64,000 nt of DNA. Origin: Streptomyces viridochromogenes (GTDB lineage Bacteria; Actinomycetota; Actinomycetes; Streptomycetales; Streptomycetaceae). The position numbers were made by a program, and so were the translations under genes. Below the pieces are notes generated by a model, which ran no database searches, was not told the origin of the DNA, and was given only the letters and a program-made list of their open reading frames with translations. Positions 16,415-24,528 of the stretch are shown here, piece after piece. Positions within the stretch are counted from its first letter, which is position 1. Each line of letters opens with the position of its first letter. The stretch lies in the NCBI RefSeq assembly GCF_001270495.1, contig NZ_LGUR01000207.1, positions 62,001-126,000 on the forward strand, given 5' to 3'.

Positions 16415-18831
16415 CCGAGAACTCTGAGGAAGTCCTCGCCGATCCAGTCGGCACGATCGTGCGGCTGGTCAGCAACGTCGAGAAACACTTGGACGCCGAC
16501 CGCGTCCGTGACATCGTCTGCAACCTCGTACGCTCACGAGCCGGCCGCCGCAACCTCGCCCAGGCACTCCACGACAACCCCTCGCTGCTGCGAACCGGCA
16601 AGCCACCCGCACCGTTCCGCGTCGCCAAGCTGCTGATGGCCCTCCGTGAAGCAGGTGCTCGGGACACCGCCCTGCCCCACTGCGGCGAATGCGGTCGCCC
16701 CCGCCCCTACGTCGGCAGCCGCTCGGGCGGACGCTGGGGATGCTCACCCTGCTTCGACAAGCCCGCCGTCTGCGCGGGCTGCCACCAGCAGCGGCGAGTC
16801 GTCAGACGCGACCGCCATGGCCAGCCCCGATGCGCCAAATGCCCCGACACCGACGGCGATCCCGTCAAGGAACTCACCCAGCTGATCACCGGCCTCGACC
16901 CTGCGCTCGATGCGAACACCGTCCGGACCGCTCTCGAACGCGCCACGAAACGGCCCGCCGGGCAGTACCGACTGGCCTGGGCCGTGATCGAGCGTCCCGA
17001 GCTGCTGACCAGCGCCGGGCACGAGGCTCCCACTCCGGCGATGCTGCGGTTCATCAGCGAACTCGTCGCCGGCGGCGCCACCACAGTCGTCAAGCCGGCC
17101 TGCCCGCGCTGCCACGGGGTGAAGGCGCTGTCGAAGCTCCTGGACGGCCAGCGGATCTGCCGGGCCTGTTTCGCCAAGCATGCGGCCGTCCCCTGCGCAC
17201 GCTGCGGCGCCGTCCGTGAACCCGCCACCCGGGATGCCGCCGGTCAGCCGCTGTGTCCCACCTGTCTGATCCGTGACCCGGTCAATCTAGAAGTCTGCGT
17301 CGGCTGCGGCCGCCGTCGGCCGGTCGCGGTCCGGCTCGCCGACGGTGTCCGCTGCCCCAGCTGCAGGCCGAAGGAGATCCAAGAGTGCGGGCATTGCGGC
17401 CGCACCGCCCCTTGCGAGGTGTCCCGGGCCACCGGACAGCCCTGGTGCGAACGCTGCCAGCAGCGATGGGCGACCTGCAACGGCTGCGGCACCGTCGCCC
17501 AAGCCCGCGGCGGCAGCTTCGAGGAACCGTTGTGCGCGAAGTGCACCAACCCCGACCCCGACTTCTGGGGGCGCTGCCCGGTCTGCCAGACCACCTGGCA
17601 ACTCAGCCCCCGAGCCTGCCAGCGATGCGTCCTCGACCAGAGGATCCGCGGTCTACTCGGCAACGACACCGGCACCATCGCCCCTGAACTTGTGCCGTTC
17701 CACGAGGCATTGACGAGTGCCGAGCGTCCCGACGTCGCTCTGGCCTGGATCTCCCGGCCGAAGGTCCAGGACCTGCTGGAATGCATCGGCCGCGACGAAC
17801 GTCGCGTCACCCACGACATCCTCGACGACCTTCCTTCGGGCAAGGTGCTCGCGCACCTTCGCAGCGTCCTCGTCGCCACGGGCGCCCTGACGCCGCGTGA
17901 CGAACGGCTCGTCGCTCTGGAGAAATGGATCACCGAAACGGTCCAGGCCCGCACGGACCTCACCGCACGCCGGATCTTGCACGGCTACGTGGTCTGGCAC
18001 CACCTGCGCCGACTCCGCCGGCGCATCGGTGACCAGCACACCACCCAACTCCAGGACATCAACGTTCGCTGCCACGTCACCGCCGCCGACAACTTCCTCA
18101 CCTGGCTCGCCGCCCAGGGACTCACCCTGGGCACCTGCACGCAAGCCGACCTGGAACGTTGGATGACCGATCCCGCCTTCACCTACCGTGACGAGACCGG
18201 CCATTTCGTCCGCTGGTCCGTACAGCACCGCCATGCCCACGGCCTCACCTTCGGCACCGTCCGCTGGACGGGCCCGCAGGGCACCATCGACAGCGAGAAA
18301 CGCTGGGCCGACGCACGACGCCTCCTCAACGACGACACCCTGCCTACCGCGGACCGCGTCGCCGGACTGCTGCTGATCCTCTACGCACAGAAGATCTCCA
18401 CCATCAGCCAACTCGCCGTCGACGACGTCAATATCACCGGCGAGACCGTCGCGATCACCTTCGGGACCTCGCCGGTCGTCCTCCCCATGCCGCTGGCCAC
18501 CCTGGTCCGCGAACTCCTCGCGAACCGACGAGGCAAAGCCAAGATCGGCACCCCGGATGATGGCCCCTGGCTCTTTCCCGGAGGTCAGCCAGGTCGTCCG
18601 CTCAGCGACAGTCAGATCGGCCTGCGGCTCCACAAGATCGGCATTCGCCCCCAACAGGACCGATCAACGGCCCTGTTCACCGTCGCCGCAGAACTCCCCG
18701 CCGCGATCCTCGCCCGGATGCTCGGCGTTCACATCCAGGTCGCCGTCCAGTGGCAGAAGGCATCCGGCGGGGACTGGGCCGCCTACGCCGCCGACGTCAG
18801 CAACCGCGCTCGAAAGGCTCCGGCCCCGTGA
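16411..18831 (+). CDS. CxxC-rich zinc-ribbon protein with degenerate recombinase-like C-terminus
   Basis: 806 aa. Sixteen CxxC pairs lie between about residues 91 and 406 (91, 111, 121, 141, 231, 250, 262, 282, 296, 315, 326, 346, 356, 375, 389, 403), enough for eight four-Cys zinc ribbons in two blocks separated by a helical spacer (150-225). Residues 470-800 have the layout of a core-binding plus tyrosine-recombinase domain. The usual catalytic Arg position (LYAQKISTISQL) reads Lys, and I see no HxxR box or nucleophile Tyr context near ARMLGVHIQVAVQW. It is therefore probably a DNA-binding accessory rather than an active recombinase. Both ends are GTGA-coupled. Confidence 0.75.
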   Translation: MTENSEEVLADPVGTIVRLVSNVEKHLDADRVRDIVCNLVRSRAGRRNLAQALHDNPSLLRTGKPPAPFRVAKLLMALREAGARDTALPHCGECGRPRPYVGSRSGGRWGCSPCFDKPAVCAGCHQQRRVVRRDRHGQPRCAKCPDTDGDPVKELTQLITGLDPALDANTVRTALERATKRPAGQYRLAWAVIERPELLTSAGHEAPTPAMLRFISELVAGGATTVVKPACPRCHGVKALSKLLDGQRICRACFAKHAAVPCARCGAVREPATRDAAGQPLCPTCLIRDPVNLEVCVGCGRRRPVAVRLADGVRCPSCRPKEIQECGHCGRTAPCEVSRATGQPWCERCQQRWATCNGCGTVAQARGGSFEEPLCAKCTNPDPDFWGRCPVCQTTWQLSPRACQRCVLDQRIRGLLGNDTGTIAPELVPFHEALTSAERPDVALAWISRPKVQDLLECIGRDERRVTHDILDDLPSGKVLAHLRSVLVATGALTPRDERLVALEKWITETVQARTDLTARRILHGYVVWHHLRRLRRRIGDQHTTQLQDINVRCHVTAADNFLTWLAAQGLTLGTCTQADLERWMTDPAFTYRDETGHFVRWSVQHRHAHGLTFGTVRWTGPQGTIDSEKRWADARRLLNDDTLPTADRVAGLLLILYAQKISTISQLAVDDVNITGETVAITFGTSPVVLPMPLATLVRELLANRRGKAKIGTPDDGPWLFPGGQPGRPLSDSQIGLRLHKIGIRPQQDRSTALFTVAAELPAAILARMLGVHIQVAVQWQKASGGDWAAYAADVSNRARKAPAP

Positions 18832-19406
18832 CCTTCCAGGACCATCTCCGAACCCTTGCCACGCGAGCAATCAGCTCGATCACGGCGGCCGAGGCAGGGG
18901 ACATCTACGTTGTCTCGTTCTTCATCGACAACGAGAGAGACGACCCACGACAGCCGACCCTGACCATCGGATACAACACCGAAGCTCAGTTCCGACGCAG
19001 CATTGCGGACGCCTCCGACGAGGCGGAAGCCCGCTGGAACTATGCCTTCTGGCTTCAGAACGAGCTCACGGTCATCGGCGACCTCACCCGAGACCCCGAC
19101 GGGGCCGCAGCTCGCCACCAGTGGATCACCGAACTCGGACTCTGGTACGACGAGCCCACCGACCCCGAAGTCTGGATGACGACCATCGGGCCGATCGCCG
19201 CACGGATCGAGGGCAACTTCAACCAGGCATGCGTCAAGCTCGCTCGCCACCTTCACGATGCTGGCGTCTTTGAAAGCGCGATCGGCAAGCCAGTGCCCGT
19301 GGTCCTTCACGAGCTCGAGTACTACGACGGGATAGCCCGCCGAACCGAGGCCGCCAACCCGCCCGGACTCGCCGATGCCTTCACGGCATGGGTCCGTAAT
19401 GGCTGA
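18828..19406 (+). CDS. DUF4303 family protein
   Basis: 192 aa from GTG 18828, which overlaps the previous stop (GTGA). The N-terminal segment DIYVVSFFIDNERDDPRQPT, the EARWNYAFW segment and the closing VVLHELEYYDGIARRTEAAN fit DUF4303. Members of this family often sit near polymorphic-toxin loci, but no function is established. Here it is cargo or an accessory gene translationally coupled to the recombinase cassette. Confidence 0.7.
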   Translation: MTFQDHLRTLATRAISSITAAEAGDIYVVSFFIDNERDDPRQPTLTIGYNTEAQFRRSIADASDEAEARWNYAFWLQNELTVIGDLTRDPDGAAARHQWITELGLWYDEPTDPEVWMTTIGPIAARIEGNFNQACVKLARHLHDAGVFESAIGKPVPVVLHELEYYDGIARRTEAANPPGLADAFTAWVRNG

Positions 19407-19911
19407 GGTATTCCGAGACTTCCAATACCCGACTCCACCATTAGCGATCTACCCGGAAGATGCCATCGAGGCTCACCGAGCCTTCATCGCCCGGCGCCGC
19501 GGTCTACGACCCGCCGGGGAATACCGGGCGGTGGCCGACGAGGAGTGGCAGGAGTTCCTCGGACACTTCGAGCGGCGCAAGCTGGCCCTGGGGCAGTGCG
19601 GCCGAGCATACGGAAGTAGCTGTGTCCACGAGCACGCATGTGTTCGATGCCCAGTACTGATCGTGGGGCCTGGCGAGCGGCCCCGCCTGGAAGAGATCCG
19701 CGAGAACCTCCACGCCAGGATCACCGAAGCCGAACGCGAAGGATGGCTGGGCGACGTCGAGCAACTGACCGTCAGCCTCGCCGCTACCGATGGCAAGATC
19801 AGCCAGATTGACGTCAACGAGAGACGGAAGAGCGCGCCGGTGTTTGTCGGCATGCCAGCGATCAGTGAACTCGTAGTTCGGAAAGCCGAGAACCGGGATA
19901 AGACGGACTGA
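19399..19911 (+). pseudogene. orphan C-terminal domain of a tyrosine recombinase
   Basis: 170 residues from ATG 19399, overlapping the DUF4303 stop by 8 bases. FQYPTPPLAIYPEDAIEAHR, the EEWQEFLGHFERRKLALGQC segment, CGRAYGSSCVHEHACVRCPV and the coiled NLHARITEAEREGW run match the tail that follows the catalytic domain in a group of large actinobacterial integrases. That tail includes the Cys/His cluster (CGRAYG, HEHACVRC). The catalytic domain itself is absent. It is either a relic of another integrase or a domain kept as a separate small zinc protein. Confidence 0.6.
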
Positions 19912-20024
19912 CTGTGACTCAGATGGATAACAACCCAAACCGATCGGCCAGAACGCGACGCTTCAGACGAACCGCATCCACACGGATGACCTACCCCACC
20001 TCACCCCAGGCCACGGGCCACGCT

Positions 20025-20702
20025 CTACGGGCGGCGGGCCAGGAAGTGGGTGTCGAGGAAGCCGCGCTCGGACGCTGGGTCGTGGAGCAACCGAGCCACC
20101 GTGACGAGCCCGGCCTCGGCCAGCAACTCGGCAAACTGCTCCGCTGGCCAGCTATAGGCGGGTGCCACCTTGTGATCGAAGCGGACCGGCTCCGGCCCCT
20201 CGGTCCCGAAGAAGGACACCAGGAGCAGACCCGCTGGTGCCAGAACACGCACCTGCTCAGCGAGTAGCGCGGGCAGTTCTTCAGGTGGGGTATGGATCAT
20301 CGAGTAGTGGGCCAGCACTCCACCGAGCGCGCCGTCCTCGACCGGCAGGGCCTCCATTCGCGCTTCGTCGAACCGCAGCGCCGGCTGGGCCCGCCGAGCG
20401 TGGTCGACCATGGCCGGGGAGAGGTCGATCCCGAAGGCGTCCAGCCCCAAGTCGTGCAGCATGGCCGTCAGATGACCGGGTCCGCACCCGACGTCGGCTA
20501 CCCGCAAGTTCCCCGTGTCACGCACGAGCTCGGCGAAGGTGCCGATCATGTTCCGCGCGAACGGCCGCGTCTCCAACCGACTAGTGAACATCGACGCATA
20601 GAGCTCGACGACCCCGTCGTAGGCCGCCCTGGTCTCATCCTGGTGTTCTAACACGGACAGGAAGCTAACACCCCCGCCGTTCACCGCCGTTCTCCGGCCC
20701 AT
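20025..20702 (-). CDS. class I SAM-dependent methyltransferase
   Basis: 225 aa from ATG 20702, chosen because GGGGAAGG lies just upstream; a GTG at 20654 is an alternative closer to the conserved start. SAM-binding motif I is VADVGCGPGHLTAML (about 70), motif II includes DLSPAMVDHARR, and YSMIHTPPEELP marks the post-motif region. Stand-alone Methyltransf_11/25 type; the substrate (small molecule or metabolite) is unknown. The 5' region overlaps the divergent chimeric gene's promoter area. Confidence 0.85.
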   Translation of the reverse strand: MGRRTAVNGGGVSFLSVLEHQDETRAAYDGVVELYASMFTSRLETRPFARNMIGTFAELVRDTGNLRVADVGCGPGHLTAMLHDLGLDAFGIDLSPAMVDHARRAQPALRFDEARMEALPVEDGALGGVLAHYSMIHTPPEELPALLAEQVRVLAPAGLLLVSFFGTEGPEPVRFDHKVAPAYSWPAEQFAELLAEAGLVTVARLLHDPASERGFLDTHFLARRP

Positions 20703-20781
20703 ACCGGCCCTTCCCCTCGGGGCTGATCGTCCCGTCACCTGATCACTGGACGCCCCCGGTAGTTCGGAGAAGGAGAACCTC

Positions 20782-21975
20782 ATGACGAGCACACCCGAGA
20801 TCACATCTGCGCCACATCGTGCGGAATCACCGCCTGACGCCCCCGTCGATGGAGCCCGGCATCGTTCGATGTGGTCCGGTGGCCGGCATCTGTTCAACGA
20901 GGGCTGGCACTATCGCGCACGGACCACCGCGTTCCAGGAACTCGGCGGCGCCGGCACCGCCGAGTGGACAGAGGTAGTCCTTCCACATGACGCGATCATC
21001 GCGACCGAACGCCGGGCAGAAGTGCCGCGCGGTGAGACGACGGGGCCGTCAACCGTCCGCGAGCCCGTGAGCGCCGGCTACATCTGGCTGCTCTCCCTCA
21101 CCATTCTCGGAGGGTACGTCGCGTTCGTCGCCCCCGTCGGCATCGGACTTTCCCTACGCGTCCAGGAGATCGCGCCCGACAACGTCGAAGTGCTCGGCTA
21201 CGTAGTGGGCGCCGGTGCAGCAGTCGCAGCGCTCTCCGCACCCCTGACCGGTATGTGGAGCGACCGCCTCCGCAGCCGCTTCGGTCGTCGTCGTCCGTTC
21301 GCGCTCTGCGGGTCGATTCTCGGATTCCTCGCCCTCGGGATGCTCGCCTGGGCACCCAGCATCCCACTGCTCACCGTCGGATGGATGCTTGGCCAGCTGG
21401 GCTGGGGAACTGCGGTCAACTCGCTGCTGCTCTCCCAGGCTGACCGTCTCCCCGAGGAGCAGCGCGGTAGGGTCGGCGGCCTCAGCGGCTTCGTTCAGAT
21501 GGTCGCCGCGGTACTTGGCGTCAGCATCGCCAGCGCGTTCATCGGCAACAACTACCTCGTCTTTCTCGTGCCCGGCGCAATCGGTCTGTCCTTCTTCGCA
21601 CTCTGGGTGCCGCTGGTGAAGGAACCCAACAGCCGAGATCTCCTGATCGCGGAGGAGCTCAGCTTCCGCACGGTACTCACCCATATGGTGTTCAACCCCC
21701 GCGAACACCCCGACTTCGCGTGGAACTGGCTCGGCCGTCTGTTCTTCAACTTCGGAGTGCCCTTCGCAACGACTTTCATGACGTTGTTCTTCGCGTCACG
21801 TCTTTCCACGAGCGGTCAGGTGGCCCACACCGGCAGGCTGATCGCGATTCTCGCCCTCACGGGAGTGGTTGCCACCGGTGGCGGCGCACTGCTCGGCGGG
21901 TTCCTCTCGGACAAAGAAAGCGATCGCACTGAATACGAGGGGGAAGAGGGCAGTCCAGCTTGCTGGCGAACGTGA
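20782..21975 (+). pseudogene. in-frame chimera: GH2 glycosidase N-terminus joined to an MFS sugar transporter
   Basis: 397 codons. Residues 30-85 (SMWSGGRHLFNEGWHYRARTT, then EWTEVVLPHDAII, then EVPRGETTG) are the sugar-binding N-terminus of GH2 beta-galactosidase/mannosidase enzymes. From STVREPVSAGYIWLL onward the protein is an MFS transporter with several hydrophobic helices and the loop DRLRSRFGRRRPFALCG. It ends at GGFLSDKESDRTEYEGEEGS, short of the last helices. Neither half is complete. A ribosome site (AGAAGGAG) precedes ATG 20782, so a fused product may be made, but function is doubtful. Confidence 0.7.
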
Positions 21976-22036
21976 GCTGTTCTCTTCGTGATCCGTCGCC
22001 ACCAACTGTCGACTCAACGAAGAAGGACGCATAATC

Positions 22037-22201
22037 ATGACGAACCCTACCCACCCCGACCCGGCCCTTCCCATATCCACCAGGCCAGGTGCAGGCGATC
22101 CTGCGCTTCCAGAGGCCACCGTCCGGTCAGGGCGCGGTCGGGGTCGTCCAGCACCGTCTTCATCACGGTGGCTACCGGGGCAAGCTCGCCCTCACGGTTG
22201 A
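22037..22201 (+). other. possible start of an interrupted gene
   Basis: AGAAGGA at 22021-22027 precedes ATG 22037, which opens as MTNPTHPDPALP. Within about a dozen codons the sequence becomes the antisense of the serine recombinase remnant, and the frame ends at 22201. It looks like the 5' end of a sugar-metabolism gene cut off by the recombinase insertion. I cannot name it with confidence. Confidence 0.3.
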
Positions 22202-22821
22202 GGCGGGCAGCTTCACTGCTCGGCGTGACGTTCTCCGGGTCAGCGATGATCCGGCGAGCCACATTCCGAATGACCTCTGCCGCGTGCGGGTGGAGTTCAA
22301 CCCGATCGACCTTCCCGCCCATGACGGTGCGGACGTTCCGGAAGCCGTACGAGGGCTTCTGTTTCGTTCGCCCGGCGGCCCGCATCTTGGTCGTGGTGTC
22401 GCGGTTCCGACGCTGGATCGCCCGCAGCTCCATCTGGGCACCCCACGCCTCGATGGTGAAGCGGTTCTCATCGGCCGGGTCATCCAGGTTCCACGGACCG
22501 TCGTGGCCGTACGTGACGAGCATCTTCTTCTCGTCACGCATCTTGTAGCCGGTGTTCAGGCAGTCGACGACGTTCCTGCCGAGTCGGTCGACGGCCGCCG
22601 CGACGAGCCCGTCGTAAGGGCCTCGCTCATCACGCAGCCATGGACCCGGCTTGGGACCCGTCACGGAGTCGGTAGCGCCCGAGACCTCCCAGTCGTCCGC
22701 CCAGCCGATGATGTGACGTGGCAGCCTTCACGCGCGACAGACGTCGCACGCCCACCAGGCACTTTCCACATCCGTCGTAGGGTTGTTCGATCTCGTCCCA
22801 GGTGACTTGTGGCATCGCCAT
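22047..22821 (-). pseudogene. large serine recombinase, internally deleted and truncated
   Basis: From ATG 22821, MAMPQVTWDEIEQPYDGCGK leads to RLSRVKAAT, the usual N-terminus of a resolvase domain. The frame then breaks: the next family segment HIIGWADDWEVSGATD appears one frame over, so about 15 codons carrying the catalytic Ser region appear to be lost (near 22715). The remainder (YDGLVAAAVDRLGRNVVDCL, RAAGRTKQKPSYGFRNVRTV) is the end of the resolvase domain and the start of the recombinase domain. The C-terminal zinc and coiled-coil regions are missing. Inactive. Confidence 0.75.
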
Positions 22822-22877
22822 CTCCTGCTCCGCACGAAGCGTAGGGAGATTTGGCGGCCACCCCAGGACGATCTTGC

Positions 22878-23315
22878 TCATCCCAGGAAGCTCAACCTCA
22901 CATGACGGTTGCCATTAGAGATGTTCGTGTCCACGAGGCACACCGACTGCCATGTCCCGAGTTCCAGACGCCCGGCCAGCACCGGCAGCGTCGCGTGCGG
23001 TGGAACGATCGCCGGGAGGACGTGGTCGCGGCCATGGCCGGGGCTGCCGTGGCGGTGCTGCCAGCGGTCGTCGGCGGGGAGGAGGGTGTGCAGGGCGGCC
23101 AGGAGGTCGCTGTCGCTACCGGCTCCCGTTTCGATGATCGCGATGCCTGCCGTCGCGTGCGGTACGAAGACGTTCAGCAGGCCGTCGCGGCCCTCGGCCG
23201 CCTCCCGAAGGAAGGCCTCGCAGTCGTGGGTGAGGTCCACGACCCGCTCCGAGGAACCGGAGGCGACGTTCAGAACTCGGGTGGTGAAGGCGTCTGACAT
23301 GCCCTCCATACTCAC
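22878..23315 (-). CDS. YjbQ family protein (UPF0047)
   Basis: 145 aa, GTG at 23315 (ATG 23309 or 23300 are alternatives). Clear family features: GLLNVFVPHATAGIAIIETG, HVLPAIVPPHATLPVLAGR and LGTWQSVCLVDTN; the His residues of the putative active site are present. The E. coli homologue has weak thiamine-phosphate synthase activity; the biological role is unsettled. Stand-alone gene between the serine recombinase remnant and the sulfonate operon. Confidence 0.88.
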   Translation of the reverse strand: MSMEGMSDAFTTRVLNVASGSSERVVDLTHDCEAFLREAAEGRDGLLNVFVPHATAGIAIIETGAGSDSDLLAALHTLLPADDRWQHRHGSPGHGRDHVLPAIVPPHATLPVLAGRLELGTWQSVCLVDTNISNGNRHVRLSFLG

Positions 23316-23423
23316 TCATGCGCGGGAGTTCACGCGCCAGGAGACGACCGAGCCGTGACACCAGAGGTCCACTTCGCGAGACAACGTTGACCATGGCCTC
23401 GGCATCTGGCTATTTTCTGCGGC

Positions 23424-23507
23424 ATGTTGCGTTCAGCCCTGCTCACCACGCGCGGTCACATCGACCTGCTGCGGGTGGCCTCCGCCGCGTGTCGCCGCGG
23501 CTGCTGA
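23424..23507 (+). CDS. Cys-ending leader peptide of the sulfonate operon
   Basis: A 27-residue open frame, ATG 23424 to TGA 23507, with the form LLTTRGHIDLLRVASAACRR and a final Gly-Cys. The TRGHIDL-RVASA-CR pattern is that of small leader peptides found upstream of sulfur genes in Streptomyces. The two cysteines near the end (positions 23 and 27) would stall ribosomes when cysteine is short and so link ssu expression to sulfur supply by attenuation. It is 139 bases upstream of ssuC. Confidence 0.75.
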   Translation: MLRSALLTTRGHIDLLRVASAACRRGC

Positions 23508-23550
23508 CGCCTTTCTTCTCTCTTCACCCACGCTTCCTCGCGCCCCGGCC

Positions 23551-23569
23551 CAGGTCCTGCGCTGACCTG
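23551..23569. promoter_or_regulatory. possible attenuator hairpin in the ssu leader
   Basis: CAGGTC (23551-23556) pairs with GACCTG (23564-23569) over a 7-base loop, 44 bases after the leader-peptide stop and 77 bases before ssuC. Short stem without a T-run; offered as a candidate part of the attenuation structure, not shown. Confidence 0.3.
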
Positions 23570-23646
23570 ACCTGACCCGGCGGCGCCGATACGCGTCTCT
23601 CCCTCCTCCCGAACGCTCATCGCCCCCTGCGCCCCCTGGAGCACTC

Positions 23647-24528
23647 ATGAGCATCAGCCATGGCCCACCCAGCTCCGCCGAGGCGGATATTCCCCTTAAA
23701 TCCTCCTTTGCGAACTCGTCCGCCGTCGATGTCGTCCCGCTCCTCCCCGCCTCCTCCCGCCGCACCCGCGTCCCCCGCTGGCTGCGCCGCACCACCGGCC
23801 CCGTCCTGCTCCTCCTCCTGTGGCAACTGCTCAGCAGCACAGGCGTGTTGACCGCCGACGTCCTCGCCTCGCCTGGCCGCATCGCCCAGGTCGGGGGCGA
23901 TCTCATCGCCGACGGGTCGCTGACCTCGGCCATGGGGACGTCTCTCCAGCGCGTTGCCGCCGGGCTTGCGCTCGGCACGCTCGTCGGGACCGGACTCGCC
24001 CTGCTCTCGGGCCTCTTCCGGGTCGGCGAGGACCTCGTGGACGCGCCCGTGCAGATGCTGCGGACCGTGCCCTTCGTCGGGCTCATCCCGCTGTTCATCA
24101 TCTGGTTCGGCATCGGCGAGGCGCCCAAGGTCGCCATCATCACGCTCGGCGTGACGTTCCCGCTGTACCTCAATGTCTACGCCGGCATCCGCGGCGTGGA
24201 CTCCCAGCTGATCGAGGCCGGAGAGTCCCTCGGGCTGTCCCGGTGGGGTCTCGTGCGGCACGTCGTGCTGCCCGGCGCGCTACCGAGCGCCCTGACCGGC
24301 CTGCGCTACTCGCTCGGCATCGCCTGGCTCGCCCTCGTCTTCGCCGAGCAGGTCAACGCCGACTCCGGCATCGGGTTCCTCATGGTGCAGGCGCGGGACT
24401 TCCTGCGGACCGACGTGATCGTGGTCTGCCTGATCGTCTACGCCTTCCTCGGCCTGCTCGCCGACTTCATCGTCCGCTCCCTCGAAAGGCTGCTGCTGCA
24501 ATGGCGACCGACGTTCACCGGCCGGTGA
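23647..24528 (+). CDS. ssuC: sulfonate ABC transporter permease
   Basis: 293 aa inner-membrane protein with about six helices. The BPD-transporter signature segment EAGESLGLSRWGLVRHVVLP (about 184-203) is the EAA loop that contacts the ATPase. The 45-residue polar N-terminus is longer than usual. First structural gene after the leader peptide. Overlaps ssuB by 28 bases. With SsuB and SsuA it imports alkanesulfonates as a sulfur source. Confidence 0.9.
   Translation: MSISHGPPSSAEADIPLKSSFANSSAVDVVPLLPASSRRTRVPRWLRRTTGPVLLLLLWQLLSSTGVLTADVLASPGRIAQVGGDLIADGSLTSAMGTSLQRVAAGLALGTLVGTGLALLSGLFRVGEDLVDAPVQMLRTVPFVGLIPLFIIWFGIGEAPKVAIITLGVTFPLYLNVYAGIRGVDSQLIEAGESLGLSRWGLVRHVVLPGALPSALTGLRYSLGIAWLALVFAEQVNADSGIGFLMVQARDFLRTDVIVVCLIVYAFLGLLADFIVRSLERLLLQWRPTFTGR

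Larger units (their letters stand above)
11501..19911 (+). mobile_element. multi-recombinase cassette (three tyrosine recombinases, XRE, CxxC-rich protein, cargo)
   Basis: Seven same-strand reading frames with almost no spacers: recombinases of 429, 698 and 367 aa, a 115-aa XRE protein, an 806-aa CxxC protein, a DUF4303 protein and a recombinase-tail fragment. Three junctions are GTGA overlaps (12787, 16411, 18828). Three unlike adjacent tyrosine recombinases recall Tn554 (TnpA, long TnpB, small TnpC) and recombinase-in-trio elements. I could not find terminal inverted repeats, a target duplication or a tRNA site, so the limits given are gene limits, not element ends. Confidence 0.7.

Noticed and set aside
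22037..22201. A definite glycoside hydrolase family 3 start at 22037
   Set aside because: Only about a dozen residues precede the recombinase remnant, too few to name a family.
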